Program-made: the position numbers and the translations under genes | The notes under the pieces: model-generated | The model's input: the letters and a program-made list of their open reading frames with translations, nothing else | What the model was told of the DNA's origin: nothing | Databases searched by the model: none | Origin: Clostridiaceae bacterium OM02-2AC | GTDB lineage: Bacteria > Bacillota_I > Bacilli_A > Erysipelotrichales > Erysipelotrichaceae | Assembly: GCA_003481775.1 (NCBI GenBank) | Contig: QULU01000044.1 | Coordinates: forward strand, 1-35,013 | Direction of reading: 5' to 3' | DNA length: 35,013 bases | Shown: one piece after another, positions 7,876 to 15,114 of the stretch | Position numbering within the stretch: position 1 is the first letter of the stretch | How the letters are laid out: each line of letters starts with the position of its first letter

Positions 7876-10476
7876 TTAGAATTTCATGTCTTCATCTGTG
7901 GCTTCGATTTGATAATCCCGCAGCTTCTTCAGCGGTTCTGCACCACCGCGCAGCTGCTTACGCTCAAATTCCTTTACCGAGCTGTCCTTCATACGCTGAA
8001 CCTCGGCATGCAGCTGTCTGGATGACATACGGGATGCCCCCTGTCCGCTGGCAATCAGCTGTTCCATTCCGTCAGAGGTTGCCACCGTAACACGAAATTC
8101 ACTCGCAAGCTGATGCGTTGCCTGTTCGATATACATATCGGCTGTCTGCGCATGCTTTGTATACACGACATGGATGGTTCCCTCCTTATGAGAGGAGCCG
8201 ATTCCTGCTTTCACCCTATAGGCATCAAAAACAAGAATCAATTCACAGCCGCGGTATCCCTGATAGCTGCACATGATATCGATCAACCGATGACGTGCCG
8301 CATCCAGATGATCTTTTGCCATGGATTTTAGCTCCTCCCAGTCATGAATCACATTATATCCGTCCACCAGAAGGCATTCCGGCAGCGGCTGATAGCTGAT
8401 GCTCTGTTTTTCTAAATCTATAATATTCGAGGAGGGTTTGGTTCTCTGCGGTGGTCTTCGCTTGATCGGACCGTATGTACGAACAAAGATCTCCTCCAGC
8501 TCCTTCTCATCCACAGGCTTTGCTGTATAGCTCTGATAGCTTTCCTTTTTTAGCTGTATACGACCCCAGTCACTCTGCATATGCATATGCTGCTTCACTT
8601 CATTCCATGGCACATAATAGCCGGCACCATGAGAACAGAAGATGGAGCCGCATGGATGATCCATATCCGCATCACAGTCATACGCCAGCTCCTGCAGCAC
8701 CTCTTCTTCATCAGCGCACGCTTCATATCCCTTCAGCGAACAGAACAAACGGCCCCTGCCCTTTGTATATGCGTATACCTCCTGTGCATAATTCTGCAGC
8801 TTTCGCACCGGTGCGCTGCCGCTGATTACGCTCATCTCCCCACTGTCCTCCTGCAGGGTAAAGGTACCGTGAAAGCGCTCGATATCAAATACCGCACGAC
8901 TGACGCAGGAAGGAGGAATCCGAAGGGTAAATTCATAATACGGCTCCAGCAGCATGCTTTGTGCACTGCGCAGTCCATGCCGCAATGCCCGATAGGTTGC
9001 CTGCCGGAAATCCCCACCCTCAGTATGCTTTTGATGGGCACGACCGCAAAGCAGGGTGATTTTCATATCGGTTATCAAAGATCCGCTTAATACGCCGACA
9101 TGCTCCGTTTCCTGCAAATGACTCAGGATAAGACGCTGCCAGTGACGATCCAGCACATCCTCCTTACAGTCACTTTCAAAGAGCAGACCGCTTCCTCTTG
9201 GCAGAGGCTCTAAAAGAAGATGCACCTCGGCATAATGGCGCAGCGGCTCATAATGCCCAATTCCTTCTACGGTGTTCAATATCGTTTCCTTATATACAAC
9301 ACTGCCCTCATCAAATTCCACTGCTGTATGGAACCGTTCCTGAATGGTATGCTTCAAAATCTCAGTCTGAATATCCCCCATCAGCCGCACATGCAGTTCT
9401 TTTACATGAGTATCATAGCTTACATGCAGCTGCGGATCCTCCTCCGCCAGCTGACGCAGCTGCTTCAGCATGACAAAGGGATCACAACCCGTTGGAAGCT
9501 GCACCCGATAATTCATAAACGAGGTAAGCTGAACCTCCTGCCGCCTCTTTTCAAAGCCAAGACCATCCCCTGCATGAAATCCGGTCAATCCCTTTACTGC
9601 ACAGACACAGCCGCTGCATGCCTCCTCGCAAAGCTGATAACGGGTTCCGGAGTACAGACGAATCTGATCGACCTTTTCATCCTCCGCAAGCTTCGTTTTT
9701 ACCTTGAGACTGCCGCCGGTGATTTTCATATGCGTCAGACGGTTTCCATTCTCATCCCGACTGATTTTAAATATTCGTGCTCCAAATGCCTCCGGATATG
9801 CCGGAGCCTTTGTACAGGAATTCAAAATATCAAGAAATTCCCGAACCCCTTCCATTTTCAGTGCAGAGCCGAAGCAGCAGGGAAAGATTGTTCGCTGCAC
9901 AACCGCATCCGCCAGCTGCTCATCGCTAATTCCTCCTGTTTCCATATAGCTTTCCAGCAATTCGTCGCTGCACATGGCCAACTGCTCCTGACATGCTTCA
10001 TCCTGCTGTGTAACATCCACACAATGCTCATCCAGATGCCGTTTCAAATCCTCCATGATCTGTGTGCGCTCTGTATAGCTGACATCCATTTTATTTACAA
10101 ATATAAGGACAGGGATATTATAATGCTGCAGCAGCTTCCAGATCGTTTCCGTATGGGATTGTACACCATCCAGTGCATTGATGATCACTACTGCATAATC
10201 CAGCACCTGCAGCACGCGCTCCATTTCTGCGGAGAAATCCACATGTCCCGGTGTATCCAGCAGAGTAATGTGTGTATCCTTCCAGTCAAAGATAGCCTGC
10301 TTGGCATAAATTGTAATACCGCGATCCTTCTCCTGTGCATCATAATCCAGAAAGGCATTTCCATGGTCCACCCGTCCCAGCTGACGAATACTTCCGGATA
10401 CATACAGCATACTTTCTGACAGCGTTGTTTTACCGGCATCCACATGTGCCAGCATTCCGATATTTATATTGTTCAT
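7876..10476 (-). CDS. Tet(M)/EF-G-like ribosomal GTPase fused to a C-terminal NYN (YacP/Rae1-like) nuclease domain
   Basis: An 866-residue protein from the ATG that aligns with Tet(M) starts (MNNINIGMLAHVDAGKT). Residues 1 to about 640 follow the ribosomal protection protein layout: G1 AHVDAGKT, G2 RGITI, G3 DTPGHVDF, G4 NKMD, then EF-G-like domains ending near PCGSIFCSHGAGYYVPWNEV. Such GTPases bind the ribosome near the A site. After a basic, proline-rich linker (about 645-695), residues 697-866 form a complete NYN/PIN-like domain with its acidic residues in place: D705 in LLVDGYN, D751 in LVFDAY, D780 in TADMYIE and D802 in TSDGMEQ. The nearest known single-domain relative is Bacillus YacP/Rae1, a ribosome-associated A-site endonuclease. 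The joined protein could deliver a nuclease to stalled ribosomes (inference). True tetracycline resistance is doubtful. It is flanked by long non-coding stretches and appears monocistronic. Confidence 0.88.
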   Translation of the reverse strand: MNNINIGMLAHVDAGKTTLSESMLYVSGSIRQLGRVDHGNAFLDYDAQEKDRGITIYAKQAIFDWKDTHITLLDTPGHVDFSAEMERVLQVLDYAVVIINALDGVQSHTETIWKLLQHYNIPVLIFVNKMDVSYTERTQIMEDLKRHLDEHCVDVTQQDEACQEQLAMCSDELLESYMETGGISDEQLADAVVQRTIFPCCFGSALKMEGVREFLDILNSCTKAPAYPEAFGARIFKISRDENGNRLTHMKITGGSLKVKTKLAEDEKVDQIRLYSGTRYQLCEEACSGCVCAVKGLTGFHAGDGLGFEKRRQEVQLTSFMNYRVQLPTGCDPFVMLKQLRQLAEEDPQLHVSYDTHVKELHVRLMGDIQTEILKHTIQERFHTAVEFDEGSVVYKETILNTVEGIGHYEPLRHYAEVHLLLEPLPRGSGLLFESDCKEDVLDRHWQRLILSHLQETEHVGVLSGSLITDMKITLLCGRAHQKHTEGGDFRQATYRALRHGLRSAQSMLLEPYYEFTLRIPPSCVSRAVFDIERFHGTFTLQEDSGEMSVISGSAPVRKLQNYAQEVYAYTKGRGRLFCSLKGYEACADEEEVLQELAYDCDADMDHPCGSIFCSHGAGYYVPWNEVKQHMHMQSDWGRIQLKKESYQSYTAKPVDEKELEEIFVRTYGPIKRRPPQRTKPSSNIIDLEKQSISYQPLPECLLVDGYNVIHDWEELKSMAKDHLDAARHRLIDIMCSYQGYRGCELILVFDAYRVKAGIGSSHKEGTIHVVYTKHAQTADMYIEQATHQLASEFRVTVATSDGMEQLIASGQGASRMSSRQLHAEVQRMKDSSVKEFERKQLRGGAEPLKKLRDYQIEATDEDMKF

Positions 10477-10545
10477 CATTTCACTTCTTTCATCATACAT
10501 AGCATACAGCATCACGCACTGTTTTCTTTGTGAGCTGCTCTTTTC

Positions 10546-10574
10546 ATTATAAGAGTTCTGAGGAAAAAAGAAAA
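10546..10574 (-). promoter_or_regulatory. Possible promoter of the TetM-NYN gene
   Basis: A perfect minus-strand -10 TATAAT (10551-10546) sits about 70 bp before the start codon. The -35 region (TTTTCT) is poor. Confidence 0.35.
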
Positions 10575-10999
10575 GAAATTTGTCAGCTTCCTGACTGATG
10601 GCGCGTTATCCGTTTGTAGCTGCTCCCTGTCCATAGCGAACAAGCAATTTCATATTTCACTGTACGTTCTCGTCAGATATCGCATGAAGCAAAAGCCGCT
10701 GTATTCTTTGCCCTACAGCTGTATGCTACCTTGATGTTATAAAAAATCGCATATAAAAAGAACAGCGTGCCTGCATGCAGGTTCCCTGTTCCTTTCGGTT
10801 CATACAATCAAATCAATTCATTTCTGTAAAGTCTTTTCGCGCAGTATGTCCTCTTGCCCGACTTTGCAGTGTTTTTTGAAGCCGCTTGGATATAAAAGGC
10901 AAATATTCCGGACAGCTCCAATCCTGCAACTAGCGGAAAATGTCATAGCCACTATGACGCGCATACAGGCCTTCCGGTCGCAAACATCGTACGCGTGTC
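10575..10999. other. Intergenic stretch between the TetM-NYN and MATE genes
   Basis: About 425 bp. The terminator-like hairpin at 10750-10791 is the only structure I can support. No open frame has a ribosome binding site. Confidence 0.45.
10750..10791 (-). terminator. Terminator downstream of the MATE exporter gene
   Basis: On the minus strand GAACAG (10791-10786) and CTGTTC (10765-10760) enclose the palindrome CCTGCATGCAGG, followed by TTTTTATAT. It lies about 210 bp after the MATE stop codon. Confidence 0.65.
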
Positions 11000-12352
11000 T
11001 CAGGCCGCCTCGAACGCATGCATCCAGTTCACCTTACGATAATATAGGAAGAAGGCGATGGAGCTTAAAGACCATGTCAGCGGATATACCCAGTATACCA
11101 CGGCGATATCATTCAAAAAGTGAATCATAACCGTTAAAAAGGTCACCCGCACCACACACCAGAACAGCAGCATGACGATCATTGGTACCATGGATTTTCC
11201 GGCACCGCGCAGAATCGCGGATATGCAGTGTGAATAAGCCAGCAGGAAGAAGAACATTGCGGAGGTTCTGGCTCTCTCCGTTCCAAACATCACCACCTGC
11301 GGATCATTGTTAAAGGCAGCTGTCAATAGCGGTGCCCCCAGAAAAATGACAATTCCGATCACCTCTGCAATCGCCATGGAGCACAGCATACCGAATTTCG
11401 CGCCCTTTTTCGTACGTTCGTATTGACGTGCCCCCAGGTTCTGACCGACAAAGGTTGTCAGTGCCATGGTGAAGCTGGTTATTGGCAAAAACGCAAAGCC
11501 CTCGATTTTTGAATAGGCTCCGCATCCGGCCATTGCCATTTCCCCAAAGCCGTTGATATTGGATTGCACGACCACGTTGGCGATGGCGATGATGGAATTC
11601 TGAAGACCGCTTGGCAGACCATAGCGGATAATCAGTGCGAGCATATCCTTGTGAAAGCGGATTTTGCGCAAGGAAAGCCGATAGCTGTCCTTTGTCCGCA
11701 GCAGCCGGTTCATACACAGAAATGCACTGACGAATTGCGAAAGAATCGTCGCAAAGGCCGCAGAGCCAACCCCCATGTGAAAGACAACAATCAATACGAT
11801 ATCCAACACGATATTGATAATCGATGAAATGATCAGATAATTCAACGGATGTCTGCTGTCACCTACCGCCTGCAGGATTCCCACAAAGATGTTGTACATG
11901 ACAAGCCCCAAAGAGCCCATGAAATAAATGCGGAAATAGGTTACCGACTGCGGTAAAACATTCGCCGGTGTATCCATCCAGATCAGAATCTGAGGTGCCA
12001 GTAGTACGCCGAGCACCGTTAGAATCAGACTGGAAACAAGACCGAAGGCAACTGTTGTATGAATCGCTCGTTGCATATTGTCAATATCTCTGGCGCCGAA
12101 ATAACGGGCGATCACGACCCCTGCCCCGATTGCGATGCCGTTGAAAAAGCCGACCATCAGAAAGATGAGATTTCCCGATGAGCTGACAGCAGCAAGTGCA
12201 TTGCTGCCGAGAAAATTCCCTACGATCAATGAATCTGCTGTATTATACAGCTGTTGAAACAGATTTCCCAAAAACAGGGGAAGGGCGAAGAATATGATTT
12301 TCTTCCATATCGTTCCCTCTGTCATTAAATTTTTTGATTCCTCTACCTCCAT
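11000..12352 (-). CDS. MATE-family multidrug/cation antiporter
   Basis: A 450-residue integral membrane protein with about twelve hydrophobic segments in two similar halves, the usual length and layout of MATE exporters. The N-terminal half begins IFFALPLFLGNLFQQLYNTADSLIVGNFLG, a typical MATE signature; the second half repeats the pattern around IRYGLPSGLQNSIIAIANVVVQ. Such proteins expel drugs or metabolites in exchange for Na+ or H+. The start follows GGGAGAG at a somewhat long distance; an internal ATG nine codons later (MTEGTIW) is an alternative. It is not overlapped by neighbours and is followed by its own terminator. Substrate cannot be predicted. Confidence 0.9.
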   Translation of the reverse strand: MEVEESKNLMTEGTIWKKIIFFALPLFLGNLFQQLYNTADSLIVGNFLGSNALAAVSSSGNLIFLMVGFFNGIAIGAGVVIARYFGARDIDNMQRAIHTTVAFGLVSSLILTVLGVLLAPQILIWMDTPANVLPQSVTYFRIYFMGSLGLVMYNIFVGILQAVGDSRHPLNYLIISSIINIVLDIVLIVVFHMGVGSAAFATILSQFVSAFLCMNRLLRTKDSYRLSLRKIRFHKDMLALIIRYGLPSGLQNSIIAIANVVVQSNINGFGEMAMAGCGAYSKIEGFAFLPITSFTMALTTFVGQNLGARQYERTKKGAKFGMLCSMAIAEVIGIVIFLGAPLLTAAFNNDPQVVMFGTERARTSAMFFFLLAYSHCISAILRGAGKSMVPMIVMLLFWCVVRVTFLTVMIHFLNDIAVVYWVYPLTWSLSSIAFFLYYRKVNWMHAFEAA

Positions 12353-12490
12353 AAAATTTCTACTCTCCCTTTTTAAATGCTAGTATTTATGATACTCACA
12401 CGATGCTGCTTCGTCAAGAGCAGATTTTGATAATCCAAAAATACACGGCTGTTTTATGACCTTTTGATCCTTTCAGCAGCGTTGTCCCAT

Positions 12491-13198
12491 TCATTTGTTT
12501 CTATATTCTTCTTTCAGCGTCTTATGGAACAGTTTTTTCTTGTGTTTTCGGCAGCCGTCAAGGTCACAGTTTTCACAGGTAAGACGAGCATTGCTGCATT
12601 TGTAAAAGCGCTCCGGATGCAGTGCATGTCGAATTTCCCAAACTATCAGGGACAGCACACCGAGCAGAACCAGTGTGAGTGTGAATACATTGGGAAAGAA
12701 GATCAGAAAGCTGTATTGGAAGAAGGAGTCCCAGTTGTAGATCCTGCATTCCATGCAGCAGTCCGGTCGAATGAAGATGGAATGAAACGGGCACCAGCCG
12801 AATATAGCAAAAAATACGGAAAAATTGGAGAGAGCAAACAGGAAGAAAATCCAGATCCGATCAAGATATCCGTTCATATACAGATACCCGGGGATGGCGA
12901 GAAAGGTAAGCCAGAACAGCATTGCGCCAGCAGCACGCCGGTCATAGCAGCGTTTTTCCGTGAGAAGTGCCTGCACTGATTCCTCCCCGGCCTCATAATT
13001 TTTCTGAAACTGCCGCCCTTTATACAGGGTGGCATTGCAGAAAGACAGCATATCCTTTATCGGAAACACGCTAAAGTAAAGAAACGCGGCAGCATAAACA
13101 GGGGAAGGAAGCGAAAAGGGCAGATTTCTATCAAACAGCACACAGTAACAGGCAAATGCAAGTAGTGCGCCAGAAGTAAATACACGTATTCTATTCAT
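12491..13198 (-). CDS. Cys-rich multi-spanning membrane protein of unknown function
   Basis: A 235-residue protein starting at the ATG that overlaps the last 8 bp of the flavoprotein gene; the longer open frame upstream only shadows that gene. It shows about five hydrophobic segments (near 8-25, 33-52, 88-105, 112-132 and 158-185). Two cysteine-rich soluble stretches stand out: PDCCMECRIYNWD between segments 4 and 5, and CSNARLTCENCDLDGCRKH near the C-terminus, followed by a strongly basic tail. These could bind a metal or take part in thiol electron transfer. I do not recognise a named family. Overlap with the flavoprotein gene implies translational coupling, so a flavoprotein-membrane partner pair is plausible (inference). 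Confidence 0.7.
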   Translation of the reverse strand: MNRIRVFTSGALLAFACYCVLFDRNLPFSLPSPVYAAAFLYFSVFPIKDMLSFCNATLYKGRQFQKNYEAGEESVQALLTEKRCYDRRAAGAMLFWLTFLAIPGYLYMNGYLDRIWIFFLFALSNFSVFFAIFGWCPFHSIFIRPDCCMECRIYNWDSFFQYSFLIFFPNVFTLTLVLLGVLSLIVWEIRHALHPERFYKCSNARLTCENCDLDGCRKHKKKLFHKTLKEEYRNK

Positions 13199-13898
13199 CA
13201 TCCGTCCATGGACGACTGCGTCCAAGCCAGTCCCGTTCCTTCCAGTATTGATAGTCCAGTTCTCCTGCCCCCATCCCGTGCTTTTGCATCTGCCGCATTG
13301 CATGAAACAGCAGCTTCTGTTTCCAGCTGATACGCTTATGGTGCTGCTTTTGTTTGATACGGCTGGCGAGCTTTGCAAGATCTGTCGATAGTCTTCGTTT
13401 GATGTTTTCGGGTACTGCTTCCCATGTAGTTGCCATGGATCGAAAGCCATAGCTGCTTATGTGGGTTATCCCCCATCCCGTCAGACTTGTGCGGATATCC
13501 TTTACGGCTTTTTTCATCCCGCTGCCTGCACCACAGGCTATGATTACCGCCTGCTTATGATACATGGAAGGCAGGGGACGATGTACAACGAAATTTAGAA
13601 AGCAGTGATCCAGAAATGCTTTCATGGAACCGCTTGTCCGCAAGCAGTAAGTAGGGGTTGTAAATATAAGTAAATCTGCTTCTTTCATTGCTTTCATAAT
13701 AGGAGCCATATATGCTGTGTGCGGGCAGAAGTCCTCTCCCAGCTCCATGCAGCGATAACAACCGCAGCAGAAATGCGGCATATCCTTAGGTAAATAAAAT
13801 TCATGCAGGACTTCCACCGGCAGCTGCTCCAGCAGCAGGTGTGCCGCATGCCACGAAGACTGCCTGTGATTCTGACCATGTAGTAACGTAACCTTCAT
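13191..13898 (-). CDS. Flavodoxin-like NAD(P)H-dependent oxidoreductase with Cys cluster
   Basis: A 235-residue protein with the FMN-reductase/flavodoxin fold: MKVTLLHGQNHRQSS at the N-terminus is the phosphate-binding loop, and TPTYCLRTSGSMKAFLDHC near 95-113 the flavin-contacting loop. Between them CCGCYRCMELGEDFC carries the closely spaced cysteines seen in iron-sulfur flavoproteins and related reductases. The C-terminal half (about 180-235) is basic and unlike short FMN reductases, and may contact the membrane partner encoded next. The start was set at the ATG one base after the TetR stop codon (TGATATG), with AAAGGGTGA as ribosome site; a GTG three codons earlier is possible. Middle gene of a regulator-flavoprotein-membrane protein operon. 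Substrate is unknown; quinones or xenobiotics are common for the family. Confidence 0.82.
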   Translation of the reverse strand: MKVTLLHGQNHRQSSWHAAHLLLEQLPVEVLHEFYLPKDMPHFCCGCYRCMELGEDFCPHTAYMAPIMKAMKEADLLIFTTPTYCLRTSGSMKAFLDHCFLNFVVHRPLPSMYHKQAVIIACGAGSGMKKAVKDIRTSLTGWGITHISSYGFRSMATTWEAVPENIKRRLSTDLAKLASRIKQKQHHKRISWKQKLLFHAMRQMQKHGMGAGELDYQYWKERDWLGRSRPWTDDE

Positions 13899-13899
13899 A

Positions 13900-14529
13900 T
13901 CAGTCACCCTTTGTAGAATTCAGCTTCAGAAATTGTCGAATGTGCTGCTGAAGCAGTTCGACTGCCATTGGTTCATACTGTGGGTTGGAATCGCATAGCT
14001 GAAGCAGCAGAAAGATTGGTGAATAAAACTGCAGTGCCATAATCTGCGGATCAAGCGGCTTCAGTATACTTGCTTTCATCAAGTGCTGAAAAATCACCGT
14101 CTGATATGCAATTGCATCATCGAAATACTGCTTTTGAAACAGCTCTGCAAGTCTTTGATTATGGTAGCGTTCCATATTCAGCATTTTGCGAAAGCTGCTC
14201 TCATATGCATCGTGAAGAAAATAAGAAAACATATGCACGCCCATATCAACAAGCTGGTCATCGGTAATCCGGGTGTACAGCTTTCCGTCTTCCTCTGCAT
14301 CACTGCCATTGATCTGCATACCGGCAGCGTGCTGTGCATAGCGCTTTTCCATTTCCTTTATGATGGCAAGAAAAATGTCCTCCTTGCTTGCATAATGCTT
14401 GTATAAGGACGGAGCCTGTATGCCGACCGCCTTTGCGATCTGTGCGACACTGATTGCATCATATCCATACTGCGCAAACAGATGCAGCGCCTCCGTACGG
14501 ATACGCTCCTTTGTGGATAACTGTTTCAT
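13900..14529 (-). CDS. TetR-family transcriptional regulator, probably autoregulatory
   Basis: A 209-residue TetR repressor. The N-terminal helix-turn-helix is clear: IRTEALHLFAQYGYDAISVAQIAKAVGIQAPSLYKHYASKEDIF (about 10-53). The remaining 150 residues are helical and would form the ligand pocket and dimer interface; they do not reveal the inducer. It is the first gene of its operon, with GGGAG seven bases before the ATG. Its promoter contains two inverted repeats built on GCTAA/TTAGC, one filling the -35/-10 spacer, which strongly suggests that this protein represses its own operon. The downstream flavoprotein gene begins one base after its stop codon. Confidence 0.9.
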   Translation of the reverse strand: MKQLSTKERIRTEALHLFAQYGYDAISVAQIAKAVGIQAPSLYKHYASKEDIFLAIIKEMEKRYAQHAAGMQINGSDAEEDGKLYTRITDDQLVDMGVHMFSYFLHDAYESSFRKMLNMERYHNQRLAELFQKQYFDDAIAYQTVIFQHLMKASILKPLDPQIMALQFYSPIFLLLQLCDSNPQYEPMAVELLQQHIRQFLKLNSTKGD

Positions 14530-14544
14530 GACTATTCTCCCTTC

Positions 14545-14562
14545 GGCTAATAGTTATTAGCC
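14545..14562 (-). promoter_or_regulatory. TetR operator 1 (perfect 18-bp palindrome)
   Basis: GGCTAATAGTTATTAGCC is a perfect dyad, placed at about +4 to +21 relative to the predicted transcription start of the TetR operon. Confidence 0.7.
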
Positions 14563-14572
14563 AACTACTGTT

Positions 14573-14601
14573 AGTATAAGCTAATGATCGTTAGCTGTCA
14601 A
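14573..14601 (-). promoter_or_regulatory. Sigma-A promoter of the TetR operon
   Basis: Consensus TTGACA (14601-14596), 17-bp spacer, TATACT (14578-14573) on the minus strand, about 45 bp before the TetR start codon. Confidence 0.8.
14580..14595 (-). promoter_or_regulatory. TetR operator 2 inside the promoter spacer
   Basis: GCTAATGATCGTTAGC is a near-perfect dyad that shares the GCTAA/TTAGC half sites of operator 1 and occupies 16 of the 17 spacer bases, so a bound dimer would exclude RNA polymerase. Confidence 0.65.
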
Positions 14602-14944
14602 GCATATACGCTGTATTCTTTTTGTTTGTGAAAGCAAATGACTCTTATGTCTTACAGAAGTTATATTGCACAGAAAGCAATTGCTCCTATAATGGTTGAT
14701 GCTCCTTTCACTATTCTTATTTAAGAGTACATTGGAATGCCGATCTGGCAGATATCCCTGCTTTTTTAGAAAGACATTTACAGGATACGTAAAATGATCG
14801 AGGAAACAGAGTGCAAGACAGTGAAAAGGATATAGATGCTGATGGATACCGCTGTGTATCATATAGCTTTTTCATGCGTCCAAGAGTCCTGTCATCGGAT
14901 ATGCTCATTTGTGCAGAAAAAGTCAATTTCTTCCAGCAGCAGTC
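14602..14944. other. Intergenic stretch without a supported gene
   Basis: About 343 bp. Short frames on both strands lack ribosome binding sites and protein-like composition. I see no further structure. Confidence 0.45.
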
Positions 14945-14994
14945 AAAAAAGGAGATATGTATGCTTGACCTGCATCAACAGCATAGGTATCTCC
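14945..14994 (-). terminator. Terminator of the PurF-like gene (may act in both directions)
   Basis: GGAGATA-N2-TATGCT (14951-14965) pairs with AGCATA-N2-TATCTCC (14980-14994), a 13-of-15 bp stem. The minus strand continues with TTTTTT; the plus strand continues with TTTTCTT. Confidence 0.75.
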
Positions 14995-15114
14995 TTTTCT
15001 TATTGTTTAAATATAGAAAGAATGTATCTTTGATCCTTTCTTGCTCGGATATCGGTATGAATTTCTCCAATATCCGTCTATTCTCCTTCAGAAAGCAGAC
15101 GAAGCTTCTTTTCC

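Noticed and set aside
9220..10419. Long plus-strand frame of 399 codons
   Set aside because: It is antisense to the TetM-NYN GTPase part, Cys/His/Leu-rich and without family motifs; a typical shadow of codon bias.
7876..10476. Calling the gene a tetracycline-resistance determinant
   Set aside because: Sequence similarity to Tet(M) alone does not show resistance; the extended C-terminus and nuclease domain argue for another role.
12491..13450. Longer 319-codon version of the membrane protein
   Set aside because: The first 83 codons lie within the flavoprotein gene in another frame and lack protein character; the overlapping ATG at 13198 is a better start.
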